Below, one piece after another: positions 13,688-27,300 of a stretch of 33,969 bases of DNA (position 1 is its first letter; every line of letters begins with the position of its first letter). The position numbers were made by a program, and so were the translations under genes. The notes under the pieces were generated by a model, which saw nothing but the letters and a program-made list of their open reading frames with translations, made no database searches and was not told where the DNA came from. Where the stretch lies: the NCBI GenBank assembly GCA_905250885.1, contig CAJNOQ010001253.1, positions 1-33,969 on the forward strand. Direction: 5' to 3'. This DNA is from Didymodactylos carnosus (lineage: Eukaryota; Rotifera; Eurotatoria; Philodinida; Philodinidae).

Positions 13688-13910
13688 CCATTTGGACTGC
13701 CGTTTATTGTGGATTTTAACAAAAGTTTTAAAAATTAATATAAATTACTTTCGTTTTTGAAAGATTTTTCATAGCTGTTTGGAAAGTGAGAAAATTGTTT
13801 TTTTCTAATATGAACTGCAGATTTCTGGAAAATCTTTCACAAGCGAAAGTAATTTATATCAATTTTTAAAACTTGTTGAAATTCAGAACAAACGGCAGTT
13901 AAAATGGATT
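13688..13910. repeat. Foldback (inverted-repeat) element, about 220 bp
   Basis: Left arm (about 13688-13775) and right arm (about 13831-13910) are reverse complements along roughly 80 bp. They share ACTGCCG at the outer end and blocks such as AGTTTTAAAAATT and ATATAAATTACTTTCG further in. A spacer of about 55 bp separates them. No target duplication is obvious. It is probably a MITE or foldback element; it lies about 160 bp beyond Transib-like copy A and is unrelated to its termini. Confidence 0.75.
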
Positions 13911-15309
13911 ACATGTTGAAGTTTTAGAGTAGTCTAGATCGATTTTGACTCAGTTATAAATTTTATAGTTTTTCGGTGAAAATAGTCAGACGTAGGTTAT
14001 TTTACCTACTATAGGTTTTCAAAAGGTTCTTGAACTTTTTTCTGAAAAAGAACAGTACCACAAGCCTCAGTGTGTCCAAGAACCTGTATCTGAAGATTAT
14101 CAGAGCTAACAAGTCTGAGGTAGATAGAATCTTGAAGATCTAGACACTTTGAAGTATATATCGTGGAATTTTTTCGGCTTACAGTGATTATCTCGCCAAA
14201 AACAATCAATTATTCGAAAATTTCAAGTTGATTTAAATACTGGGACTCTTATTTAAAAAAAGATTCATGCAGGCTCATTTTGTATGATAAAAATATTCTA
14301 ATAACTGCAATTAATAAATTTCAACTTTTCTCAAATTCAACTTTAAAAATCCAAAAAGTAAAATTCTGAAAAAAGCTCTCCTGAGGATCTGCGCAATTCG
14401 ATATTGAGCAACTTTTGTACTCATACTTTTTGTTTCAAAATGCTTTATTTGATCGAAATTAGCCGTAAGGCTCCGTCGAAAACTTTTTGCCCTAACAACA
14501 TATGTGAAAAGGAAAATTTAAATGTTTTGATCAAATTTCATTCGTAAATGATAAAAATTTTTTAACATATATACTTTGAAGTGTCCTCTACAAAGTGGTG
14601 AAAAAATCTGGATAGATACATTCCTTCTTAAGAAAGAAAACAATTTCAATAAGAGAGTATATCAACAAATTGATTTTTTAAGAAATTATCTATTTTTTTT
14701 ACATCTTGATTTTTATTCCATTTAGTTCTTCAAAAGTGTATTCTACATGATTGTCTTGTTTTTAATTGACAGCAATTTGACCACGTAATTATAGATACAT
14801 ATACACTTATAAAATAAAATATGTCTTGATTCTCGTTACTTATTGCCAATGTACATAAATATGATATAAGAAAAAAAAAACAGATCCCTCAACAACAATA
14901 TGGACAAGGGAAATAAAAAATGTCTGATAAAAATAAAAAACAAACAAAAAAAGTCGATAAATACAATAGAGTAACATACGGTCATACCAAATGTGACTAG
15001 ATTAAAACGCATTACAATTGAATATCGATCAGATCGAGTTAAAAACTAAAAATTACTGTCACTTAAAAGCACACAAAATAATAGATGCTGTTGCTTCTCA
15101 AAATGAAGTAACTAATGCATTCATTCATTCTTTTCATCTTTTTTACTACGTACAGAAAATGAGACATGATTACCAAAAAGATCAATACTATTATTTGCTT
15201 ATTTTACAGTAAAAAAAAAAACAAAGAGAAAAATACATCGGGGTCAACAACAATAAAAAAAAAAATACTATTTACAAAAATAGTAATATACATACAGTAT
15301 TCTCTTTTT
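13911..15309. other. Intergenic AT-rich DNA; 3' flank of the ANKIB1-like gene
   Basis: No gene is supported. The part next to 15310 is presumably the 3' untranslated region of the minus-strand ANKIB1-like gene. It contains several A/T homopolymer tracts, which make the polyadenylation site ambiguous. Confidence 0.5.
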
Positions 15310-18300
15310 TCAAATGGCACTAGCATTCGGTTCATCCTCAGTCGGAGTTTGTATTCGTTCAACAATTGCACGAGTTATCTGATGTGTTGAGGTAGGATTC
15401 ACGAAAGAAATACTGTTTATTATCTGCGACTCTTGTTGTTGATCATCGGTTACAATCGACGTTCGTTTAAAACTAAATAGACAAAAGAAAAATTAAGTTA
15501 TTATTATCATCTAATGAACGAACCTTTCCAATTAATCTGATGCATTTCTATTTAAAGTTAGTTTTTCCTAGGATAATCCTTGATGTAGATCACGAGTCTG
15601 ATGTCCGTCTGTCCTTATTGAGTTTCTGACTGACTTTTTAGAAGTCTGATTTCTAGACACTCATGATGAAGCTGAAAATCAAGAGAATCTAATCTGACTA
15701 GTTTATAGAGTTAATCGAGTTGCCTTTGTGGAAAACGTTTTAGAACTACTAAACAAGTTTTAATTGAGTTAGAAAAATATTAATTTCAAGTACAGCACAA
15801 ATATGATTTTCTCAGATGTTTTGATGGTGAATGTTTTATGCCTAAAATGTGTTCAGTAGTTCTAAAACATTTTCCACAAAGGCAACTCGATCAACTCTAC
15901 AAACTAGCCAGATTAGATTCTCTTGATTTTCAGATTTGTCATGAGTCTCTAGAAATTAGACTTCTAAAGAGCCAGCCAATCAGAAACTCAATAAGGACAC
16001 AAACCAGCTTCAAATAAAAATACATTGGATTAACTGGAAAGGTTTTCTCGTAAATAATAAAGATGCTCTTGTTGCATACAATATAGAATTTGAAGTACAC
16101 ATATCTAGGTAGACTATTTACTATCAATAAGCCGAACAAGTTCTTAAATGAGATATAATTCATTTTTCCTTACGTTTCACCCGGTTCACATGGACGAATA
16201 TCATCATTGTTACTATTTGTCATTGAATAATTATTTAATTTTAGTTGAACTTGCTGTTTTTTTCTTAATGGTTGTACTGATATTTTATTATCATTATCGT
16301 TACTCTGTTGTTGTTGTTGTGGTGGTGGTGGTTGTTGTTGAATAATAGTAGAATTATCTTTTTTCTTATTACTACTGTTACGTTTGAACATTATCTGTTG
16401 TTGTAACAACGATGTTTCCATACATTTAAAATCATAATCTTCATATTCTTTAATAACATCGGGTGTATTCAAATTATCTTTTAATTCTTTTGCTTTACGA
16501 TCGAAAGCCAATACTTTTTTGTCATTTAAATTTTTATCATTTACTTCCATATTTAATATCATGGAATTTAATGTTTCAGAATCATCGTCAGCTAAATAAA
16601 AATAAAAATATATACATTATTGACTTAATGAGTAAATAAAAGTAATTAACAGACCAAATAGATCTAAACTTGAAAATGTCGTTGTTGGATGAGTTACTTG
16701 ATGATGTTGTTCATCAACTGACGATCCATCATCAATCCATGCTGAAAAACAGACTAGAAAAACGTATAAAATGTCTTTAATGTATAAAAAAGTATTATAT
16801 ACCAGTTGCACCGACGAGTAATGATGGCACCGTTGTTGATATTATTTCACTGTTAGATGCCACTGCTGTCTCCGTTTCACTTTGTTTAGTTTGTAATTGC
16901 TGTTGTTGTTGATTTGTTTTCAATGATAATTCAATTGCTCGCTGTAAATCATCATAATAATCTGATTTATCTACTACATTTTGATTTGAACAACTTCTAG
17001 GTCGATAGAGATTTTGTTCCATTTCCCGCGCTGCTTGTAAACGAGACATTTCAAGCGCTCGTAATAAATCCATAATATAATGAGATGTTTGATAAGGTGG
17101 TAATTCACTTGATGATACAGTCGATGATGGAGATGATGGTAGAGAATTCTGTTGGGTATTTTCTGTGGTAGTTGACTGAACAGTTGTGGGTAATAGAGCC
17201 TGTTCCATCTCTTTTTCTTCTATAAAAGAAATTTAAAAAAGATTATGAACGTACAATTTCAGTAAACTAAATACCTTTCTCTAATTGTTCAATACGATCA
17301 AGACGTAAACATTTTAATGAACAATAATCATAGATAATAGATGTAGTCGGATTTCGTGCTCGATGTCGAAAACAATTATGACGTTTGCAATAGGGACCTG
17401 AAAAAGCGAAAAAGTGATTGTTTAATAAACTAATCTATTAGCGTTACTGTTTATTCTATAAAAAAATTTTTAATTACCATCGTCGCAGGATATTAGACAT
17501 GAATCAACTTCATCTTCTAACTCTGGCCATTCATCCAATAATGTCACTAAATTTGTATGTCGACCTTTTCTATCGACTACCCATGGATTTTTTGGATTTA
17601 ATTCTTTTAATGAATTGGCAATAGCTTTTTTCAATTCACTATCATCACCATCGACATCATCTTTCAACAAATACTAAAATCAAATAATAATTATAACTCT
17701 TCAACTTGATCTATCTCCTATAAATTGATTACCTTCCATCTTTGTCTACTAAACTTTCTGAGACTGGGTGGTGTATCCGGTGGTATTAGACCTCTGGCAA
17801 TTGTTTCTAAAAATTCCAAACGTTTTCGTTTAACATTTTTTGCTATTTGTATAATTCGAGCTTTAGGTGTTCTCAAGTAGGGACGTGCAATAATTTGTGA
17901 CAATGTTTCGGTACATTCTTCAAATTCAGTTTGTATAAATTCAAATATCATTTTTTTATGTCCACTATTTTCTAAATAATATCCGTAAACATAAGAACAA
18001 CGTAATACTCGTCGAGCACGTAATAATTCTTTGATAGCATCTTCAATAAATTTTGTTTGTGATTCTTGATCATTTTCTGTTGTTGTAATTGTAACAGATG
18101 GTGATGAATGAGAAGGTGTTAATGATAAAATAATTTCACACTTTTCTTTCGCTATTTTTGATAATGGTTCTTCAATTCGATATGAATTTTCATGATTTTT
18201 AAATCTTGTATAATAATGAACAAATTTATTTAATTCAACCATTCGAATATGATGTTGTTCAGCTTCTGTAATTAGTTCACGTTCTTTAGCAACAATTTTA

Positions 18301-21300
18301 TTCACATGTTCATAACGATTACATTGAAAATATCCACCAGTTGTTGACGAATGTTTTTTCCATACTTCCAAACAAATCCAACAAAAATCATGTTTACATT
18401 TTACGCATTTAATATGATTACATCCTAAACAGGAATAGAATAGAATCATACCAAATCTCTTCTTATGTGTTATCCTTCTTACCTTCATTCTTTTGTATTG
18501 ATATTGAACAATTTGGACATTTTTTTGAATTCGTAACTAACCATAAACAATTTGCAGCAATTTCTTCCTCTTCATCAGTTCCTTTTACTAAAATGAAAAA
18601 TTCTTTAATATTTCTCAAGTTTACTTGATTATAGATACACGTACATTCTTCTGGTTTTATTTCAAGTAATTTATCAAACCAATCTTTCCAATTTTGACAG
18701 CTAGCCTATTGTACAAAAAATGAAAAGAAAATATTATTAAGGAATAAAATACACATTTGTTAATTTAATCTTACTGGTTCATGCCCTTCTTGTAGACAAT
18801 CCCAACAAAAATAATGTCCATTGATACAATTAACCGATTTTGAAAATTCTTTCATATGAGATGATTGTTGGATACGATCGAGTGGACTTTGTACAGCTAG
18901 TCCACAATTAGGATATGGACACCATTTAAAATTTGGATTTGAATCAACAAATGCTTTGATATCAAATTGTAAATAACGACGAGCCATTTCCTTTGTAACA
19001 CATTTTTCAATTATTTCATTTGGTACAAATGAAAAACAATCATAAGCTGGACAAAAAATATTGTGAACACTTCCTTCTTGAATTTTAACAGTTAAATAGC
19101 TAGAAACAAGAAATTATTTCTATAACAGTTATAACTGATGTATGTGATCAAACAGTTTCTTCTACTTTCTTACTTTTGCCAACATTGTTTACAAAACTGA
19201 TGATCACATGAAATAACAATACGTTCACATCCAAGTTCAAATACACTATAGCATATACCACACTAGAACAATATATATATATATATATATATGGAATATT
19301 AAATTGATTAATGATTTTAATTTCACTTACCTCATTCGCTAAGGAAATTGTTTCTAAATCGACAATATTCATTGATGTTAATCCACGTTCATGTAATAGA
19401 CTAAGCGGTGGTGATACACCACATTTCTCACCTTTAACAAACAATAGTTTGACATTTTAATGTTAGTTTAAAAAAACGAAGCTATGATAATACTTACAAC
19501 ATTGAATAGGATCATCAATCCATGATTGAAGTAATAATTCTTTTGACCATTCTAAAGAGATAAGATACATATTTAAATATGAATGAATATTTTTCATATT
19601 CTAACTTACCATAATTTCTTAAAAGTGCTTCAGCTGTAAACAATGGCAGTTGCAACATGTCGGCTGTTTCGACGAGTAAAAGATCTTTTGCTTCTTGTAA
19701 ATCTTGTATCCGTAAACCACAGGATGTCTATGAACATAATTTCTAATAACACAATAATCACACATCATAGTTCAACACTTACATCACTAATCATCAATGG
19801 AGATTCTTCAATATCTAAATCTTCTGTACTATTCTATAAACAAAAGAAAAGGTGAAATCGTTGAAGAAACTAAAAATATAAAAATTTGTAACATACGTAC
19901 ACTAAATATCATTCTTGATTCTAAATACAGTGCCAAATCTTTATGACCATTTTTCTCTGCTAAATCACATGCAGACATTTTATCTTTATTTTCCACATAC
20001 AAGGCCGCGCCATGATTTAAAAGACTCTAAAAAAAATCATACAACATTAACCATACAAAATTTTATTACATTTTTATCCTCAAACTGATGATAAATGAAT
20101 AGATTCCTTACCTCAACACATGATTTCAAACCGTAGAGAGCTGCATAATGAAGTGCCGTGTTTTCTTCCTACAAAAAACAGAACGAAATGGTAAGATCCA
20201 AAAGATAACGACTAACATTGTATCCTTTATAAAAGCAACGACAACATATCTACATGGGCTCACCGAATCTCGGGCATCAATATCAATTGTTTCATTCGTA
20301 TTTTTATCTTTCCATTTTAAAAGTAATGTTAAACATTCATTTCGTCTAAAACAGAACATATGATCAACAGTAAACGATATGAAAGAATATCAGATATATA
20401 AGATTCTTGGATGGGAATATTGATACTTACCGTACTTCGTTTCCAGTTTGAAATACACAATGTAAAGATGTTTGATTTGTCCGATTTCTTTTATTTGCAT
20501 TGCCATTATGATCATACAATAAAAGTCTAAACAGGAAAAACAGGAGATAAGTATATGTTCGTCTGTCACACGTATGTAAACTTAATATCGATACATTTTA
20601 ATTAAAAACATTTTCAAACTGTTCCTAAATTGAGTCTGAAATATTTACAATATTCAATATACTCTTTTCAATGTTTGCTGTACAGAACATTGTGATACTT
20701 TTCTACACGGATCAAATATTAATTATCTCTGAGTTTACATGTACGTCAGAAATAACATAGAAAATCAAATCATTGTATTTTATGATTGTTATGTGATGGG
20801 TATGTTCTTTCAATACCTATGAAAAAAAGGATTTTCATTTTGCTTCTTCTTATTACGTCAGAAATTAACAAATAGAATCATATTACAAGTACAAGCTTAG
20901 TTTCTTTTTAAAAAACAAGGACGAAATGAATATTCCCGAACATATGGATATAAAAATAATAATGATAATATATATTTTTCTCCTTACATAGTTCTTCAAT
21001 TCGCTCGCTGAAAAGCGTAGTAAAGTAATCATGTTTTCGACAATAGAAGCAATATTATTTTTATTCGTATTATTATTGACTATTACACTGATGCCGACAC
21101 TCATCGTTGGTCAAAGTGTATTTGATCCATCAACAATGACCGACGCTGGATGTTTCGGTACGAATCAATGGACCATGTGGTTTAATTCAGATGCTCCAAC
21201 CTTGACCAAAGGAGACTTCGAAGTTACAAAAAACTTACAACAACAATTTTCAGCATTTATGTGTCCATCACCAATTGCCATCCAAGTATGTAGAAATTGA

Positions 21301-24300
21301 ATTTTATTTGCAAAAGCATAAGAATTTTGAGAAAATTTTTTTTATGTACAACATTAATACTTATTACTTACAGTATTATTTTAGATTTTTCATTTTCTTT
21401 TATTTAGACGCGTACAGTATCGGATGGTGACCCATCAGCCACGGGTGATGTCTTCAAAATGACCGTAGGGGATGGTTTACTGTGTTTGAATCAGTATGTA
21501 ATTGGCTTTAAAAACAAACAATGCGCTGATTATAAAGTACGATATTGTTGTTCGACAAGTACACTTGGTCAAATCACTCGTAATCGTAGGAAACGGTTGC
21601 ACAAAGACTAGCATTCCAGTGGTATACACGAGTGATTTATGATTTATCATGGATTAACAACAAAATGAGTACAATCTAAAGTTCTATTAATTGTACTTAG
21701 TATTTTTACAAAACTATTTTTATTTTGTCACTAATATACTTTTAATATGATGATTTGAAAAATAATTTATTTAATCCAGATAAAAATATAATTTTCGAAT
21801 ATGAACAAAAGATAGATATATCCACGGATGGGATTAACTATAAGTGAATAAGTTCTAAGGGCAACAAGCAAAACCAGTCTCTGGACTGGAAACCAGTCGC
21901 GCACGGAAAAACTTCCTTTTTTAAACAATAATTAACCATATTCACAGTCATATTGCTCAAAGACTAAAAGGGATCCTTTTCTATAAAATAGACCAGCATA
22001 GTGTACAACTCGTGCATTTTAAACTAGTGTAAAAGATGGAAATGGGTCTATTCTAATTAGTGTAATGTTAGTTCGCGAAGTTGGTGCAATACGAAATAAG
22101 TTTGCAGTGAGCACTCGCCTACTTGAATATAAAAAAGATGAACATTTGATGAAAATATAAAATTTGTTACTTTCTGATTTTATTCTTTAAACAGAAAAAT
22201 GTCTGCTCTTATAAAGATGTCTGTTAAAAAAACGAACACATTGAAAGTATATATATGCCGATGTATGTATCAATAATACAATCAAAGAAATCGAACTATA
22301 CCAAATAAAATAAAATAAATTAGAATTTAAATTCTATAATAGAGGAATAACTGAGAATAGAGGAAGAGCGGAATAGAGGAATGACAGAGGAATAAGAGAG
22401 GAATAGAGACCGACCGATCGGAATACATTTAGAAACGTTCCCTAACTGTAAGATAATACATTTGAAATTTTACAAAAAAAAATGTTTTCTTCTTTGTAAG
22501 CTGAGCTGACGTATAAAAGGTATTAGTCGTGGAATACGTTTCTGATACACATACTTCATATAGTGTACTAAGTGAAACCATTGTGGAACTCTGACTAAAC
22601 TGACACTCTAAGCAGAATAAATATTTTTTTGTACAAACTTTACTAAAAATAGTGATTAAAGAACAAATGTGAGGCATATTAACCCTATATTTATAGATTT
22701 ACTTAAATAAAGTAGCTGAAAGACTGACTATCTTGACATTGTAACAAAAAATAGAAAAACCAGTGACTACTTAAATGAAAATGAGATAAAATATTGCTCT
22801 GACTATTAATTATGAAAATAAGAGAAAAGGAACATGTCATTTCGAACGTTCAAAATAAAATTTTCAAGAAGAACATGGTTTGCTATTATAATTTGCTATA
22901 TATATAATTTTTACATATATTCACTTTCCATTGAAATGTTGAACGATACTTTTCGATTTCGAGAAAAACTCTTTTTGTTAACTCAACCATTTTACTTGAC
23001 TGAAAGCAATTCTACTTTATTTCTTTTTGAAGTACAAAAGGTTAAAAACATAGCCGCTTGACAGCACTATTCGTCATGCTGTTACATTTAAGTAATATTA
23101 GCATAAAATAGTCATTTATCCTGATGACATTATACTTTGTCATGACACAATCACACTTCAGTAACTAAAACGAATCTCTGGTAAATATCAAAACAATTAG
23201 ATAAACGCAGAGGATTAAGAATAAGAAATGACGATGATGATGATAAATTAAGGTTTACGATATTGAAACGCAGAAGTACTTTTAACATTCGTTACTACCT
23301 ACAGGACAAAAAAAATGCACTATCTAATTATTATAAGTTTGCTATTAACAGTTCTTACGTTTAAAACTGATTCAAAGATAACTGGCACTTGTACACAACC
23401 AGCTTATGAATGGAAAATATGGTTAAATTCAAATAAGCCATATTCAGGAGGTACAAACTTCGAAAGAAATAAGTATTTTTAATTTAAACCAGAGATATAA
23501 GAGATGCACGGGAGACTGGAAATTCGAGAGGGAGTTCTGGTAGCGTCCCGCAAAGGGAACGTTTTTTTGTTTGGAGACGGGTCTGTCGCGATCGAAAAAC
23601 TAACGAGATAAGGTTCCTGCAGAGAGAAACGTTTTTTGATTGTACGCGCGATCATTATTCAATGACGATCTAATCTAAACCCACAAGCGACAAAGCGAAA
23701 ACAGAATTTCAGCGAGAAGAGAGCGGGAAAATGGTTTCTAAAACGTCGGAGCGAGACGGGAAGGATTTTGAAAAATCCTGAAATGCATCTCTGTTTAGTA
23801 ATATCTATCACTCTGAAAGAATCTGTATAATGATGGTGTACCTAAATATCTGTTTACTTCTTTCCATCAAATGAAGGCACGAAACGTATCTTTCAGACAG
23901 ATGTCTGGCACAAAGTTCATGGCGAGTCATTTTTACCTGAGAATACTTATCTTTAGCACTTTCTGCATTATCTTTATGCTTCTTTCTCACAAAAAGTGGC
24001 TACGAATGTTCAATGTTTGTAAATGAAGTTTTAGCTTTTATCGTTCTGAAAATTTATTCTTGACCTTCAAAACGATATATTCGTCGAACGAGAGATAAGT
24101 TACAAAGATTTTAAGAACGTTCTATCGATCAAAATTTTATCTTTTGTAACAATAAAAAATACAGTCGTGAACCCTATTTGGAATTTTCTTCTCAACGGTC
24201 ATGAGTACTCGCTCGTCGATGAAATAGATCACTATTTACAAAAACTAAATTATATTTTTTTAGGTGAATTTGAACTTGTTCCACATTATTATGAGATATT

Positions 24301-27300
24301 TCGTGGTCAACCGTTTGTATGTCAAAATCCAACAGGATTAGAAGTGAAAACATCCGATGATCGAGAACCGGAACAAACAAATGATACATTTCGATTTACG
24401 TTAACAGAAGGTTTCTTATGTTTAAATCAAATTATACCAGACAAAAGAAATGTGTTATGTCAAGATTATAAAATTAAATTTTGTTGTCCAACATAAGACA
24501 ATGATCACATTGATTAATTTAACTAATTAATCGAGAATAAATTTGTAAAAAAACCAACAATAATGAAAAATGTAAAATAAAATTAAAGTTGAAATTATAT
24601 TGACAAAAGAAATATTTGACTGACAGAGTTTTAACGCTTGAATACAATATAGATGATATTTATCTATTCAGTTAACAGTAGTATACGCATTGTCTATATT
24701 TGTCAATGATGTCTCTCAAAAATACTCTTGGAAATTAAATACATTTAGGGATGAAACTACAGTAAACGAAAAAGTCATCCTATAGATTATTACACACCAG
24801 TAGCTAAAAAAGAATTTCTAAAGAATTTTTCCACATTTTATCATAGAAAATAACTTTTACTCGTTCAATTATTTATTTGCTGCTATTTTTAATTAAAATT
24901 AGAAATTAACTCAAAATTTAATTTGTTAAAGTGACCAAATCAATGAAATCCACCCAATATTAGAACATGGGAATCAGTCATGATTGATAATTTAAAAAAA
25001 ATTAATTTCAACACAATTTGTCCAAAAATAAACTTGTATTTATACGATTATCAGAATAATATTCTATTTTTGATAGATTCTTCTATTAAAAATCATCTCA
25101 TCGATGTTATGCGTTTATAGGAAAAAAAATATATTGTTGATTAAAAACGTTCTCATAACATTCAGTCAGTTTTATTTTATATAAAATATGATTTATCGAT
25201 GAGTTAACAAGACAGTAGTACGTGATTGCTTATTAAAAAGAAAACATAGAGAGAAAAAAAAAAAAACTTTTAGACTACAACACATACAAACATGATCGTC
25301 CATCAATACGGTTTATCTATGTTAAAAAAAAAATAAGTAGTTGTTAATATTTCTAGATAAAAATCTTGATGTATGTATATGTATCATTAATGATTAGAAC
25401 TCAAAATTCTTTATTCTCATTTCTCTTCTTCTTCTTCTTCTTCTTCTCGTTTTCGTACTGAAAATAAAACACATTATACAACAAACAGTTTTAAGAGTGT
25501 GTTCTCTAATCTGCAACTGTTGTTGTTTTTTAATAATAAAACATTTTGTTTAAACGCATATCTTGTAAAGATGCTGACAATGATAGATAAGAACATACAT
25601 AGATGATTATAGTGTCACATTTAATATCCGTCATAAAGAATACTAATACATACAATAGAGAAAAATCAATATACATTAAATGAGTTTAATATTACCGAGT
25701 TCAACGATTAAAATAATCTCACCATTAGTACAAAACTCTAGTCAAATAACAATTTCGGTAAGAAAAAAATAATAATTCAAAAAAAAAAAAAATAATAATA
25801 TTTTCATTCTAAAAACTTTATACATTATTTATATAAGATAATGAACTAACTATTTGTATGTTAAATTATCGTTCAAGACTACTAGTTAAACATTTCCATT
25901 GGAAAATTTTTTTTTTTTATTTAAATTGAGATCACTAATTAACAATTATTTTTTGCTTATTTTAAAAATAAAATGTATAATATAATGAGTCATTTTAGAA
26001 CTTACTCAATTTTACATCAATAACAGTACAAGACGCGACATCGTTTATTGATAATCGTAGTTCATTTACAATTCATTATGCATTATGGCCACTTTTATCA
26101 TTAGTATTTTTAATTATTGGTGTATGGTTTATTGTTTATTTAATGACAATATTTTGTCGATCACAAAATGATCAACAAAAAAATTTTGCCTCATATTATA
26201 CAACACAGGAGAGTATGGTTAGAGAAATAACGATAAAACGAACGAATAATCAAGACACTGAAACATCATCAATTGCACAACATTGTGTTTAGTTCATATC
26301 AATCACCAATTTATAAAGATGATAAATATCAACCTTGATATTACAACAATAACAACAAAAATTTAGAAAATTCCAATATGTTGAAGAAATCGTCAATCAA
26401 TTTCATCTTCTCTCTATTATGTATTCTACTTCTACTATAGCGGTTGGTCACAAAAGCAAAATATATCGTTTGATAAACATCGTCCTTACTGTTATGAGAG
26501 ACTGACGCTTTTGTTAATTTTTTTTTTGTTTTTTTTATTTTTTTATTGGTACAGAAGAATAGATATAATTTTTATTGTGTTAGCATTCTCCTTTGAGAAT
26601 GTCGACCAGAAAAATTTAACAGTAAAATGAAGAATAAAAGTTCTATTTACTTATACTTGCAAAACAAATTTTCAATATCTCTTCACTCTCTTTCGAACGC
26701 GACGGATACAATTATATTATGATCTAATCTGGTGATAAATATTCTATAATTTTTATCAATAAGATGAGATATCTACGATAAGCTAATTTGAAATATTTGT
26801 TGTTTTTTCGTCTCACATCGTCACCTACTAAGTAGATAACGCCTGTCAACGATTGTCTGAGATCAGTTTACATTTTTTGAGCTGTTAGACATTTTAGAGT
26901 ATTGTCTCCGTTTGTATGTATGCGTATATATGACGACAATTGAGTTTTACGCCGGTATTCATGTCATCAAAAGCAAAACGAGAAAAAAAAACTAATTAAA
27001 AAGTTTATACTTCTGCATCGGCTATTATGTGATACATCATTTCCACTTCTTTTCTTTTTCATTATCCACACAAATGAGTGTAGACAATGCTTGGCATGTC
27101 ATCTTGGTATAAGAAATAACAATAACGTCCAAAAATTTTGAAGTAATCGAGAGATCAAATTTGACTCTGATCAATGATGATGAATAATCATCCGCAGACA
27201 CGTGTAAAGAATATATACTAGGAGTCTTTCAAAATATCGTCAAAAATTACTGTTTCTGTCAGAGACCGAAACGGGTCAACCAAACGTGATCCGACACAAG

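Noticed and set aside
16170-16173. TAA immediately after exon 19 as the only stop of the ANKIB1-like gene
   Set aside because: It overlaps a good donor (GTAAGG), and a phase-matched, open last exon at 15472-15310 exists. It remains possible as an intron-retention terminus.
16148-16345. Plus-strand frame ending in a run of valines
   Set aside because: Antisense shadow of the polyQ-coding exon 19 of the ANKIB1-like gene.
19148-19444. A single 98-codon minus-strand exon across 19331-19262
   Set aside because: It reads through the intron with the AT microsatellite; splicing restores the RING1 cysteines in another frame.
21880-21930. Short palindrome CCAGTCTCTGGACTGG as a terminator or regulatory hairpin
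   Set aside because: Only about 16 bp, with no context in a eukaryotic locus to give it a function.
22834-23061. Plus-strand 75-codon frame with a hydrophobic stretch like a type II signal anchor
   Set aside because: No family motif follows and there is no splice-linked continuation; the composition is explained by AT-rich DNA.
23808-23990. Minus-strand 60-codon charged frame in the WxxW gene 2 intron
   Set aside because: Too short, with no motif; considered as a transposase remnant of the adjacent GC-rich insertion, but nothing supports it.
25421-26060. A minus-strand three-exon reading ending in [12 protein letters not shown], with phase-compatible junctions
   Set aside because: Its first exon has a stop about 24 codons upstream of the donor and no acceptor or ATG in between, it overlaps the much longer plus-strand open frame, and the last exon is just the TTC microsatellite.
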